Positions 7,844-15,121 of a stretch of DNA of 15,627 nt are shown here, in pieces. Positions within the stretch are counted from its first letter, which is position 1. Each line of letters opens with the position of its first letter. Made by a program: the position numbers and the translations under genes. Below the pieces are notes generated by a model. That model saw nothing but the letters and a program-made list of their open reading frames with translations. It did no database searches and was not told the DNA's origin. Source of the stretch: JARRNO01 sp037384885 (lineage in GTDB: Bacteria; Acidobacteriota; UBA4820; DSQY01); contig JARRNO010000015.1 in the NCBI GenBank assembly GCA_037384885.1, positions 1 through 15,627 on the forward strand, read 5' to 3'.

Positions 7844-8605
7844 CTACCAGGACCCGGAAGCACCGCCGCCCCCGGACATGCCGCCTCCGCCGCTAAACCC
7901 TCCGCCACCGCCGAATCCGCCTCCGCCGCGGCCTCCGGACATGATCGAGAAGAGCAGGAACATGGCCAGGCCGGGATTGGTCGCGAAGAGAATCAGGAAT
8001 CCGATGATCCCGATGATGCCGATAATAATGGAGGCGAGGGACGGACCCCGGCGCTGCCGGGGCGGCGCCCTGCCGGTTTCCATGCCCGCCGCGCCCGCTT
8101 TCTTGGCCGCTCTGGCATCGATCGCGGTCAGTAGGACGGTGACGGCGTCGCTCACCGCCTTGTTCTGTTGGCCGGACTTGAAGCCGGGCTGAAGGATGTC
8201 GTGGATCACCCGGAAAGACAGAAGGTCCGTCACTTTTCCCTCGAGACCGTAGCCAACCTCGATCCTGATCTTCTTGTCTTTCGTCAGAATAAAGAGAGCC
8301 AGCCCGTTGTCCTTCCCCTTCTGCCCGATGCCCCAAGCCTTAAAGGTCTCTGTGGCCCAGTCATCCAAGGAACGGTCGCCGGTGGATTGACCGATCCAGA
8401 CGACGACCTGGTTTCCCGTCAGATGCTGAAAACGCCTCAATCTGGCGTTAAGGGTATCCCGGGTGGAAGGAGAGAGGAATCCCGTCGAATCGGTCACCCA
8501 TTGGGCCGGAGACGGGGGAAGGCCCTTCCCCGCCGCCGCCGCCAGGGAAAGCAGCGACAGGGCTCCGGCCGCAACGACGGCTCTTTTCAGATAATGCGCC
8601 TTCAT
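7844..8605 (-). CDS. YgcG-like TPM-domain envelope protein with Gly-rich tail
   Basis: The 253-residue protein starts with a signal peptide (about 1-26), then a TPM domain (about 34-165) with the typical opening VTDSTGFLSPSTRDTLNARL, the central NGLALFILTKDKKIRIEVGYGLEG split over 100-123, and IHDILQPGFKSG. Two hydrophobic segments at about 190-208 and 211-222 anchor it, and the C-terminus is a low-complexity glycine stretch (224-250) ending in SGSW, as in many YgcG homologues. The domain therefore probably faces the periplasm. Its ATG overlaps the lemA stop codon (ATGA). Pairing of LemA with TPM/YgcG proteins is a recurrent bacterial gene arrangement of uncertain function. Confidence 0.92.
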   Translation of the reverse strand: MKAHYLKRAVVAAGALSLLSLAAAAGKGLPPSPAQWVTDSTGFLSPSTRDTLNARLRRFQHLTGNQVVVWIGQSTGDRSLDDWATETFKAWGIGQKGKDNGLALFILTKDKKIRIEVGYGLEGKVTDLLSFRVIHDILQPGFKSGQQNKAVSDAVTVLLTAIDARAAKKAGAAGMETGRAPPRQRRGPSLASIIIGIIGIIGFLILFATNPGLAMFLLFSIMSGGRGGGGFGGGGGFSGGGGMSGGGGASGSW

Positions 8606-9219
8606 TTCCCGAAATCGACCTTGGGCGGCGTTTCTGCTCCGGCTTTGGCCTTGAAATAGGGCTTGACGTTGAACCGCGCGCCGAAAAAGCCTGCCACGAC
8701 ATTGGCCGGAAAGCTTTGACGGTAGGTATTAAATGCCTGGGCCGCCAGGTTGAAGCGCCGCCTCTCCTGGGCGATCCTGTTTTCGGTCCCTTCCAGCTGC
8801 GCCTGCAGATCTTGGAAGTTCTGGGTCGCCTTCAGATTGGGGTAGCGCTCCACCGTAACCAGAAGCCTGGAGAGGGCTGATGACAACTGGCCCTGGGCTG
8901 CCTGAAAGCGCTGAAAGGCCTGTGGGTCGTCGATAATGCTTTTCATCTGGCCGGACGTGACTTGTCCGACTCTGGAGCGCGCCTCAGCCACCTGGGTGTA
9001 AGTGCTTTTTTCGAAATTCGCAGCGCCCTTCACGGTCTGGACCAAGTTCGGTATCAGGTCGGCGCGCCGCTGATACACATTTTCCACCTGGCCCCACTGG
9101 GACCGTACCGCCTGATCCAACGCCACGAGCCGGTTGTACACGCTGACGGTCGAGATCCCGATTCCAACGACGAAGATCACCAGGATGCCGAGAATCCCAA
9201 GAGCGATCCATTTCGCCAT
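8602..9219 (-). CDS. lemA: LemA family protein
   Basis: LemA proteins are membrane-anchored helical-bundle proteins of unclear function. This 205-residue copy has one N-terminal membrane helix (about 5-24) and the family helices, including QRRADLIPNLVQTV (50-63), YPNLKATQNFQDLQAQLEG (116-134) and ENRIAQERRRFN (136-147), ending near FNVKPYF. I chose the ATG at 9219 because GGGAGA then sits about seven bases upstream; the ATGs at 9225 and 9264 have poorer spacing or none. It is the first gene of a three-gene operon with two TPM-domain proteins, overlapping the next gene by 4 bases. Confidence 0.94.
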   Translation of the reverse strand: MAKWIALGILGILVIFVVGIGISTVSVYNRLVALDQAVRSQWGQVENVYQRRADLIPNLVQTVKGAANFEKSTYTQVAEARSRVGQVTSGQMKSIIDDPQAFQRFQAAQGQLSSALSRLLVTVERYPNLKATQNFQDLQAQLEGTENRIAQERRRFNLAAQAFNTYRQSFPANVVAGFFGARFNVKPYFKAKAGAETPPKVDFGK

Positions 9220-9279
9220 GCTCATTCTCCCTTCTTGATGTGCCTGTTCGCAAAACTGCCGCATATCACCAACCGCTCC

Positions 9280-9288
9280 AGCATAGCA
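9280..9288 (-). promoter_or_regulatory. Possible extended -10 promoter of the lemA operon
   Basis: On the minus strand TGC immediately precedes TATGCT (9285-9280), an extended -10 element. No good -35 is seen at the right spacing. The ten bases CTATGCTGGA also occur at the phosphatase operon promoter. Confidence 0.4.
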
Positions 9289-9334
9289 CGGTCGCCCGTC
9301 GAGCCGGTGAGCCTTCCGCAGCGGCGCCCTGAAG

Positions 9335-9363
9335 TTGCCGGGACCGGGCGGGGGATTTAGATT
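9335..9363 (+). promoter_or_regulatory. Possible promoter of the 59-residue orphan gene
   Basis: TTGCCG (9335-9340) and TAGATT (9358-9363) are 17 bases apart, each matching four of six consensus positions. The start of transcription would be near 9370, about 37 bases before the ATG. Confidence 0.35.
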
Positions 9364-9406
9364 TTAGGTGGGAAGGTCCCTCACCACCCAGATCTGGAGG
9401 TGGACC

Positions 9407-9586
9407 ATGCCTTCTGGAAAAAGCCGTAAAACCACTCACCATAAGCCGTATAGAGGACCCTGGCCGGAAGACAAGAACCGGCGCCGGGGCCGGCCGGGCC
9501 GGCCGGAAGCGGGCGAAAAGGCCTTACGCAAGACCGAAAGCCGCAAGGAACGTGCCCAGCATGTTTTCAAGATTCCACCGCCGTAG
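9407..9586 (+). CDS. Small, very basic orphan protein (59 residues)
   Basis: I do not recognise this protein. It starts at an ATG with a strong GGAGGT ribosome site (9396-9401) five bases upstream; a longer reading from 9368 would begin upstream of that site. The product is dominated by Arg, Lys, His, Gly and Pro, with a central NRRRGRPGRPE stretch (38-48) resembling the RGRP core of an AT-hook, then an alternating-charge helix-like segment, ending in FKIPPP. No membrane helix, signal peptide or cysteine is present. It stands alone between the divergent lemA operon and the radical SAM gene, with a possible promoter before it and an intrinsic terminator 48 bases after the stop. A nucleic-acid-binding role is only a guess from composition. 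Confidence 0.68.
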   Translation: MPSGKSRKTTHHKPYRGPWPEDKNRRRGRPGRPEAGEKALRKTESRKERAQHVFKIPPP

Positions 9587-9634
9587 CGTTCGCCGCTTGA
9601 ATGCGTGCGGCGTGACATCTTTCTGCAGTCGAAC

Positions 9635-9666
9635 AAAGGGTCCGGGGCGTCCGGGCCCTTTCTTTC
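9635..9666 (+). terminator. Intrinsic terminator after the 59-residue gene
   Basis: AAAGGGTCCGG (9635-9645) pairs with CCGGGCCCTTT (9651-9661), an 11-base-pair stem with one G-U pair and a 5-base loop. The T-rich stretch TTTCTTTC overlaps the end of the stem and follows it. Confidence 0.7.
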
Positions 9667-9687
9667 AACAACCGGCCGGGGACATGT

Positions 9688-9716
9688 TTGTTCCTTCGCC
9701 CCGCTTCGCTTATAAT
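9688..9716 (+). promoter_or_regulatory. Strong sigma70-like promoter of the radical SAM gene
   Basis: TTGTTC (9688-9693) and a perfect TATAAT (9711-9716) are 17 bases apart. Transcription should start near 9723, which rules out the upstream in-frame ATG at 9688 and supports the ATG at 9742. Confidence 0.75.
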
Positions 9717-9741
9717 GCCGCCTACAAGGGGGGAAAGTGAC

Positions 9742-11016
9742 ATGCCCAAGCTCAATCCGGCCGAGTTGGAAATCGACTTGTTCTGCAAGGGGGTGCGCAT
9801 CGGCGAAGGCTGCACGCTCGAAAAGGACGCGCGCTCCTTTTCACGCACGCGCGCCGGTCTCGGCTCGGGACTGGAAATTATTCTTCCTTCGCCGCACAAA
9901 GACATCTGGATGAACGCTCCCGTTTTCGAGCCCTTTGTTGAGTCCACTCCCTACAAGCTCGTCAAGAGGGACGGAGAATACCTCGTGGAAGACACCCGCA
10001 ACGGCGCCGGCGTCTACCCCGTGAGAGTCCCTTCCCGGCCTTCCTGGTACGACGAACAGACCTCGACGGGCGTTCCCATGAACCAAGTGGGAGTCCTGCA
10101 GGGCACCTATCTGGGTATCTACTTCGGAGAAACCTGCCACTTCTGGCGCATGAGCCCCAGCAAGGCCTGCAAGTTCTGCACGACGGGCCTCAACGTCGGC
10201 ACCAACGAAGCGCTGGAGAAGAGCGTGGATGACGTGGTCGAAACAGCCCTGAAAGCGAAGGAAGAAAGCGGGATCACCTTCGTTCACTTCAATTCCGGCT
10301 ATCAGGAAAACCGCTCGCTCGAGATCGCCGCTCCCTACGTCAAGGCCCTGAAAGAAAAGGTGGGCGTTCTCGTCGGTCTCCAGGCTATTCCCTCGGCCGA
10401 ACTCTGGAAATATGACTGGCTCATCGACCTGGGCGTGGACCATTTTTCCTTCTGCTACGAGTTTCACAACCCGAAATACTTCGAAGAACATCTGCCCGGA
10501 AAGCAAGAATTCGTGGGGCAACAGACCTTCTTCAGCGCCATGGAATACGTGGCGAAGAAAATGGGAAAGGGCCGGAACAGCGGAGAGATCATCGCCGGCA
10601 TCGAACCCGTGGAAGACACCCTGAAGGCGATCGAGTACATCACGTCGGTCGGATGCTTTCCCACGGTCTGCATCTTCCGCCCGCTTCACGGAGCCTCGCT
10701 CTCCGGCCTGCCCTCTCCGCCTTACGAGGACATGGTCAGGGTTTTCCGCGCCGTCTACGAATCCTGCATGAAAGCAGGGATTCCTACCGGCCTTGCGCCC
10801 AATATCGAGGTGTCTCTCATCGTCAACCCGGACGACGCTTCTCCTCTCTCCCCGCCGTCGCTGAAAAATTCCCTATATGAATTCCGCTCCAACCTGACAC
10901 GTATCGCCGCCCGGCCGCTCGTCGCCTCCAAGATGCGCAGGAGGCGGATCAAAGCCGACGCCTATGATTCCTCCGGCTATTGTCCCTCCCACGGAAAGAA
11001 GCCCGCCACAGCCTGA
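9742..11016 (+). CDS. Radical SAM protein with non-canonical CX10CX2C cluster motif
   Basis: The 424-residue protein shows a presumed [4Fe-4S] cluster motif at C132, C143 and C146 (GETCHFWRMSPSKACKFC), spaced CX10CX2C instead of the canonical CX3CX2C. The aromatic residue before the last cysteine (KFC) and the alternating strand/helix pattern that follows (ITFVHFNSGY, VGVLVGLQAIPS, VDHFSFCYEFH, EIIAGIEPVEDTLKAIEYI, GCFPTVCIFRPLHG) fit a radical SAM barrel. The first about 125 residues form a separate N-terminal region. The C-terminus is basic with a lone cysteine (C413) in GYCPSHG. The start at 9742 follows a GGGGGGAAAG ribosome site and the TATAAT promoter. The substrate is not identifiable; the next gene, 52 bases downstream, encodes an exported protein with no obvious link. 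Spacings of CX9CX2C are known (Elp3), but this protein does not otherwise look like Elp3. Confidence 0.83.
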   Translation: MPKLNPAELEIDLFCKGVRIGEGCTLEKDARSFSRTRAGLGSGLEIILPSPHKDIWMNAPVFEPFVESTPYKLVKRDGEYLVEDTRNGAGVYPVRVPSRPSWYDEQTSTGVPMNQVGVLQGTYLGIYFGETCHFWRMSPSKACKFCTTGLNVGTNEALEKSVDDVVETALKAKEESGITFVHFNSGYQENRSLEIAAPYVKALKEKVGVLVGLQAIPSAELWKYDWLIDLGVDHFSFCYEFHNPKYFEEHLPGKQEFVGQQTFFSAMEYVAKKMGKGRNSGEIIAGIEPVEDTLKAIEYITSVGCFPTVCIFRPLHGASLSGLPSPPYEDMVRVFRAVYESCMKAGIPTGLAPNIEVSLIVNPDDASPLSPPSLKNSLYEFRSNLTRIAARPLVASKMRRRRIKADAYDSSGYCPSHGKKPATA

Positions 11017-11033
11017 GAGGCTCTCCCGCCGGT

Positions 11034-11061
11034 TTGACATCTTCCGGCCCACGGGTACATC
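11034..11061 (+). promoter_or_regulatory. Possible promoter before the SpoIID-domain gene
   Basis: A perfect TTGACA (11034-11039) lies in the 52-base gap, followed after 16 bases by a weak TACATC (11056-11061). If used, transcription would start at or next to the ATG at 11069. Read-through from the radical SAM promoter is the alternative. Confidence 0.3.
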
Positions 11062-11068
11062 CTCAAGT

Positions 11069-13264
11069 ATGAAGACCTTCCTGCAAACGTCCCTCCCGGC
11101 CCTCGTCCTACTCGGCTTGCTCGGCGCGCCTCCGGCGGCGGCGCAGGAGTCCTCTTACAGCCTTCTTGTGCGCGTCCGCGATTCTCAAACCGGGAGGCAG
11201 CTTCCTGCCGGCCTCCAGATGGCGGCGGGGAAAACCGGGAAGCGGCTCCTCACGGCGACGGCCGCCCCAACGGGGCCTGTACTCCTGGAGACGGGCGGCC
11301 GGCCGGTCAAGCTGGTGTGCCGCCGCGCCGGATACCGCCCGCTGGCGGCCCGTTTTGCACCCCCTATGGGAGCAAACCTCCCAGTGACATTCTGGCTGGA
11401 CCCCGTCCGGCCGGACCCGCGGTACGCACCCAAGTCTTTGATCGCGCACATGCCGGAAAACTCCGGCTTGATCTACGGCTGGGTGTACGACGCCCAATCG
11501 GGCCGGCCCCTGGAAAACGCCTATGTGCGTCTCGTTCGCTCCGGGGAAAGCAGCTTCACCAACCGCTCGGGATTCTTTCAGATCGAATTCGTTCCACCCG
11601 CCGCCGGACTGGAGGACCTGCCTCCATTGGAAACGTGCGAGATTTCCGCCGCGGGGCACAACACGGTGTTGGTTCAGGGACTGCTTCTGATGAGAGGCGC
11701 AACCCGGATCATCCAGGACCTCAAGCCGGGCTTCGGAGTCCGAGCAAAAGACGTCACGCCCCTGCCCCTGCGGGGCCCTCACGCCCAGAAGGTCCACCAG
11801 AGCGCCGGCCGCGCAACCGAACCGCCGGCGTCCCGAGGGTACACGATGGCTCGGCCGTCGCCGCTCCCGGACGGATCAGTTCCCCTCCCCGAAAGCATTC
11901 CCGCGGCGTCGCTCGTGGGATTGTCTCCGCCGGCTTCCATCCGCGTGGGCACGAACTGCAGCTGCACAAGCTGCTCGGGCGTCGACGTTTTGAGCCTCGA
12001 AACCTATGTGGCGGAAGGGCTCGACGACGAGTGGATCGCCTCCTGGGGCGGCCAGTCGCTGCGCGCGGGCTCGGTGGCCTACCGTTCCTACGGCGCGTGG
12101 TACGTGAACCATCCTCTCAACGGCAGCTACGATATCTGTTCCAGCACCTGCTGCCAGACTTTCAACTCCGACGCCTACGCCAGTACCACCAACGCCGCCC
12201 ATGCCACCGCCGGCTTCATGCTGCAGGAAGGCGGGGCGCTCTTCCGATCCGAATACTCGGCAGAAAACAACAATCTTCAGGGATCGCTGAGCTGCACCAA
12301 TTCGGACCTTTCCTGCGGCGACGGCTACGCAGGCTCCCCCGCCGCAGGCTGGCCGTGTCTGAGCGACTCGGTCTGCGCCGGCCAGGCTTGTTACGGCCAC
12401 GGCCGCGGCGAATGCCAGTGGGGGTCGTCGCGGTGGGACGCCGCCGGAAAGTACTGGAACTGGATCACCAACCACTACTACAACGCCAACGGATCCCCCG
12501 CCGGAGACCGTTCGGCCTTCGTCACCAGTCCGGTGGCCATGCCCTCCTTCTCCCCTTCGCCGGCGGCCCTCTCGCCCGGACAGACTTTCACCATCGACGT
12601 CACGGCCGACAACAACGCCACTCTCGCCCACAGTGAGATCATGATCGGCGCCAGCCTCTATTCGAGCGCGACGGGATACATCAGCGATCCCGTCCACGAC
12701 GCCAAAGTCTCCCTCGATCCCGGCGCCAACCAGGTCAGCCGCCTTTTCACCGTTCCTGCCTCGACCTCGCCCGGAACCTACGACCTGGTCGTGGCCCTCT
12801 GGTACGACGTCAACGGAGACGGCGCTATCACGGGGACCGATCTTCCGCTTCTCGTTTCCACCGATGCCGGCGCGGTCGTGATCGGCAACCCGCCCACCGT
12901 TCCCAACGGGTGGACCGTTTCGGGACCGCCGCTTACCGCGTCCCGCGCAGACGCTTCGGGAACCGCCGTCACCTTGAAGTGGGGCACGTGCCCTTCGGCC
13001 GCCGGTTACAGCGTCTATTACGGGAATCTGGCCGGCGTATCGAGCTATGCCTTCTCCGGGGCCCACTGCGGCCTTTCGACCTCGGGGGAGGCGACGTGGA
13101 CGAGCGTCCCGTCAGGCAACATCTTTTTCATCATCGACAGCCAGGATGCGCAAGGAATGGAAGGTTCGTGGGGCGTGGACAGCCAGGGACGGCAGCGCGG
13201 GGGCGATACGGCGTCTGGCCTGTGCGGTTCCGTTTACAAGGTGACGGGCACGCCCTGCCAATAA
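11069..13264 (+). CDS. Secreted multidomain protein with a SpoIID/LytB domain
   Basis: The 731-residue product has a signal peptide (1-26, cut after AAAQ or nearby), two carboxypeptidase-regulatory-like beta domains (about 29-110 and 133-215, the latter with YGWVYDAQSGRPLENAYVRL), a Pro-rich linker (about 228-290), a SpoIID domain (about 291-470) and two C-terminal beta-sandwich domains (about 485-605 and 610-731). The SpoIID part shows LETYVAEGLDDEW (E321 at the position of the catalytic Glu), QSLRAGSVAYRSYGAW, CSSTCCQTF and GHGRGECQWGSSRWD. SpoIID proteins cleave peptidoglycan glycan strands lacking stem peptides. The region is cysteine-rich, fitting disulfides outside the cytoplasm. A calcium-loop-like DVNGDGAITGTD sits at 580-591 in the third beta domain. 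The ATG at 11069 was chosen because the signal peptide begins there; it has no clear Shine-Dalgarno. The enzymatic activity is inferred. Confidence 0.85.
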   Translation: MKTFLQTSLPALVLLGLLGAPPAAAQESSYSLLVRVRDSQTGRQLPAGLQMAAGKTGKRLLTATAAPTGPVLLETGGRPVKLVCRRAGYRPLAARFAPPMGANLPVTFWLDPVRPDPRYAPKSLIAHMPENSGLIYGWVYDAQSGRPLENAYVRLVRSGESSFTNRSGFFQIEFVPPAAGLEDLPPLETCEISAAGHNTVLVQGLLLMRGATRIIQDLKPGFGVRAKDVTPLPLRGPHAQKVHQSAGRATEPPASRGYTMARPSPLPDGSVPLPESIPAASLVGLSPPASIRVGTNCSCTSCSGVDVLSLETYVAEGLDDEWIASWGGQSLRAGSVAYRSYGAWYVNHPLNGSYDICSSTCCQTFNSDAYASTTNAAHATAGFMLQEGGALFRSEYSAENNNLQGSLSCTNSDLSCGDGYAGSPAAGWPCLSDSVCAGQACYGHGRGECQWGSSRWDAAGKYWNWITNHYYNANGSPAGDRSAFVTSPVAMPSFSPSPAALSPGQTFTIDVTADNNATLAHSEIMIGASLYSSATGYISDPVHDAKVSLDPGANQVSRLFTVPASTSPGTYDLVVALWYDVNGDGAITGTDLPLLVSTDAGAVVIGNPPTVPNGWTVSGPPLTASRADASGTAVTLKWGTCPSAAGYSVYYGNLAGVSSYAFSGAHCGLSTSGEATWTSVPSGNIFFIIDSQDAQGMEGSWGVDSQGRQRGGDTASGLCGSVYKVTGTPCQ

Positions 13265-13285
13265 ACAAGGCCGTTCGGCATCCTC

Positions 13286-13645
13286 CTAAAACCTGTGGCG
13301 GCGCCGCGCGATAACCCCATAGACGGCTCTTCCAGCCTGCGCCGCTCCCGGAAGATAGAGGAGGAGGGCGGCGGGCGCCGTGAGCGGGTTGATGAAAAGG
13401 AGCCTTCTAACCGCATCGAATCCACGGTAGACCCGGCCCTTCTCATCCACGAGGTGCATGGCGGTCTCCAGCGCGTCGCGGGTCAATTCAGGCACCCTAT
13501 CCATGAAGCGGTCGCTGTGGAAGTCGTGAAAGACGAGCCTGCCTCTGCGGTCCAACGTTTCGAACCGGTATTTCCAGCGCGTGCAGAACTCGCAGCGGCC
13601 GTCATAAATGACATGCAGCGCACCTTCGTTTTCCATTCCATTCAT
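13286..13645 (-). CDS. DCC-family thiol-disulfide oxidoreductase-like protein (DUF393)
   Basis: The 119-residue protein has the DCC-family signature near the N-terminus, IYDGRCEFCTRW, with D15, C18 and C21 forming DxxCxxC, followed by a helix, the FHDFHSD segment and a C-terminal region with Pro-rich hydrophobic stretch (LLFINPLTAPAALLLYLPG, 82-100) ending in a basic RRRHRF. The family is a predicted thioredoxin-like oxidoreductase, with no firmly known substrate. I chose the ATG at 13645 with AGGGA about eight bases upstream; the ATG at 13636 is an alternative. The reading frame remains open far upstream antisense to the peptidase gene, but that part has no support. It is convergent with the SpoIID gene (21-base gap) and divergent from the peptidase gene. 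Confidence 0.85.
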   Translation of the reverse strand: MNGMENEGALHVIYDGRCEFCTRWKYRFETLDRRGRLVFHDFHSDRFMDRVPELTRDALETAMHLVDEKGRVYRGFDAVRRLLFINPLTAPAALLLYLPGAAQAGRAVYGVIARRRHRF

Positions 13646-13675
13646 CGTAACATCCCTGGTCCCGCCGTGTTCGTG

Positions 13676-13684
13676 TGCTACACT
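13676..13684 (+). promoter_or_regulatory. Possible extended -10 promoter of the C1 peptidase gene
   Basis: TGC directly precedes TACACT (13679-13684), giving an extended -10 without a convincing -35. A leader of about 60 bases would follow, containing a short GC stem (CGGGC against GCCCG). Confidence 0.4.
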
Positions 13685-13750
13685 GCGGGAACATCCGGGG
13701 GGTCGGGCAGGGATCGCCCGGAACAGCAATCCAACACGATGGAGGAACCG

Positions 13751-15094
13751 ATGAAAAGGCATTGGGCTCTTACAGTTGCAGCCGTATGCTGCGCCGGGAT
13801 GGCCTGGACGCTTCCCGCCGCCGCGCAGGGAAACTCTCCCCAGCAGAAACCGGACAAGGCCGAATACGTCAAGCACTACCAGGACCCCGTCCTGAAGGCC
13901 ATGGAAGACCGGGACAAGAAACAGAACGAGGCCGCGGAAGCCAAAACGAAGGCGATCGACAAGGAACAAAAAGCACTGGAAAAAGCGAGGAAGAAAGAAC
14001 GGAAAGACCTCCGCTTCGACATGAGCCACATCCGCAAGCCCGCCTCGCCGGATGCGTTCACAGTCAAGCACTGGTTTTTCCCTCCCGTACCCCAGTACCT
14101 CACCGGCACTTGCTGGGACTTTTCCACCACATCCTTCCTCGAGTGCGAGGCGAACCGTCTGAGCGGGGTGAAGGTAAAGCTTTCGGAAATGTGGACCGCC
14201 TATCACGAGTACCTGCTCAAGGCCGAGGGCTACATCGCCACGCGCGGCCACTCGGTATTCGACGAGGGATCCGAATCCAACGCCGTTCTGCGTGTCTGGA
14301 AGAAATGGGGCGTGGTTCCCGAAAAGGATTTCCCCGGCACCTGCGTCCCCGGCCAGAAGTACGACCATTCCCAGATGATCGTGGAGATGCAGAACTACCT
14401 GAAGTACTGCAAGTCCCACAATTACTGGAACCAGAAGCAAATTCTCGCCACGCTCGAAATCATCATGCAGAAATACATGGGTGTACCGCCCAAGGCCGCG
14501 CATTACCAGGGAAAGACCTACACCCCGAAACAATTCCTGCATGATGTGCTCAAAATCAACCCCGACGATTACGTGAGCTTCATGTCCACCGAATCGATCC
14601 CCTTTTGGACCAAGGGCGAATACAGAGTGCCCGACAACTGGTGGCATTCCAAGAACTACTACAACGTGCCGCTGAACGTGTGGTACGCCACCCTCGTCAA
14701 AGCGGTCAAGGCTGGTTCCACCGTCGCGATCGGCGGCGACGTGAGCGAGCCGGGCTACAACGGCTTTGAGGACGCCGCGATCATTCCCTCTTTCGACATT
14801 CCCCAGGCTTGGATCAACCAGGATGCCCGCGAGTTCCGTATCTACGACCACACCACCACGGACGACCACGGCGTCCAGGTCGTCGGCTGGACCCACCTTG
14901 GAGACCACGACTGGTTCCTGATTAAGGACTCCGCCCGTGCCTCGCGGCACGGCAAGTTCAAGGGCTACATGTTCTACCGGGACGATTACGTCAAGATGAA
15001 AATGCGAACGTACATGGTCAACAAGCAATTCGTCAAGGACGTCCTGAAACAGTTCAAACCCGAACCCGCCAAGCAGGAACACGCGCACAAGTAG
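13751..15094 (+). CDS. Exported papain-fold C1 peptidase (bleomycin hydrolase/PepC-like)
   Basis: The 447-residue protein carries a signal peptide (1-26, ending PAAAQG), a highly charged helical linker (about 47-90, rich in Lys and Glu) and a C1B-like cysteine-peptidase domain (about 100-425). The oxyanion Gln and catalytic Cys lie in PQYLTGTCWDFSTTSFLE (Q115, C121); the catalytic His is in DDHGVQVVGW (H373). The third residue, normally Asn in an NSWG motif, is D393 in WFLIKDSARAS, followed by the usual GYMFYRDDYVK. The His-rich C-terminal tail is short. The protein is therefore probably periplasmic, unlike classical cytosolic PepC. The start at 13751 has GGAGGA four bases upstream; the in-frame ATG at 13739 has none. 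A strong terminator follows the stop codon. Asp in place of Asn may be normal for this bacterial subgroup or may weaken activity. Confidence 0.88.
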   Translation: MKRHWALTVAAVCCAGMAWTLPAAAQGNSPQQKPDKAEYVKHYQDPVLKAMEDRDKKQNEAAEAKTKAIDKEQKALEKARKKERKDLRFDMSHIRKPASPDAFTVKHWFFPPVPQYLTGTCWDFSTTSFLECEANRLSGVKVKLSEMWTAYHEYLLKAEGYIATRGHSVFDEGSESNAVLRVWKKWGVVPEKDFPGTCVPGQKYDHSQMIVEMQNYLKYCKSHNYWNQKQILATLEIIMQKYMGVPPKAAHYQGKTYTPKQFLHDVLKINPDDYVSFMSTESIPFWTKGEYRVPDNWWHSKNYYNVPLNVWYATLVKAVKAGSTVAIGGDVSEPGYNGFEDAAIIPSFDIPQAWINQDAREFRIYDHTTTDDHGVQVVGWTHLGDHDWFLIKDSARASRHGKFKGYMFYRDDYVKMKMRTYMVNKQFVKDVLKQFKPEPAKQEHAHK

Positions 15095-15121
15095 CCCGCT
15101 CGTACCGGCACCGACGCATCC

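Noticed and set aside
7850..7950. GC-rich simple repeat
   Set aside because: It is the coding sequence of the glycine-rich tail normal for YgcG-like proteins, not a separate repeat element.
9436..9636. Minus-strand 66-codon frame opposite the small basic gene
   Set aside because: No good ribosome site, and it crosses the terminator stem. The plus-strand frame has a strong ribosome site and terminator.
11317..12636. Long plus-strand open frame (439 codons) within the SpoIID-domain gene
   Set aside because: Low-complexity Arg/Pro/Gly-rich product typical of a shadow frame; the main frame has a signal peptide and recognisable domains.
11876..13066. Minus-strand open frame (396 codons) antisense to the SpoIID-domain gene
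   Set aside because: Gly/Arg/Val-rich composition, no motif and no ribosome site; a consequence of GC bias.
13265..13285. GCCGTTCGGC mini-hairpin between the convergent SpoIID and DCC genes as a bidirectional terminator
   Set aside because: Four base pairs with a two-base loop and no T-run on either side.
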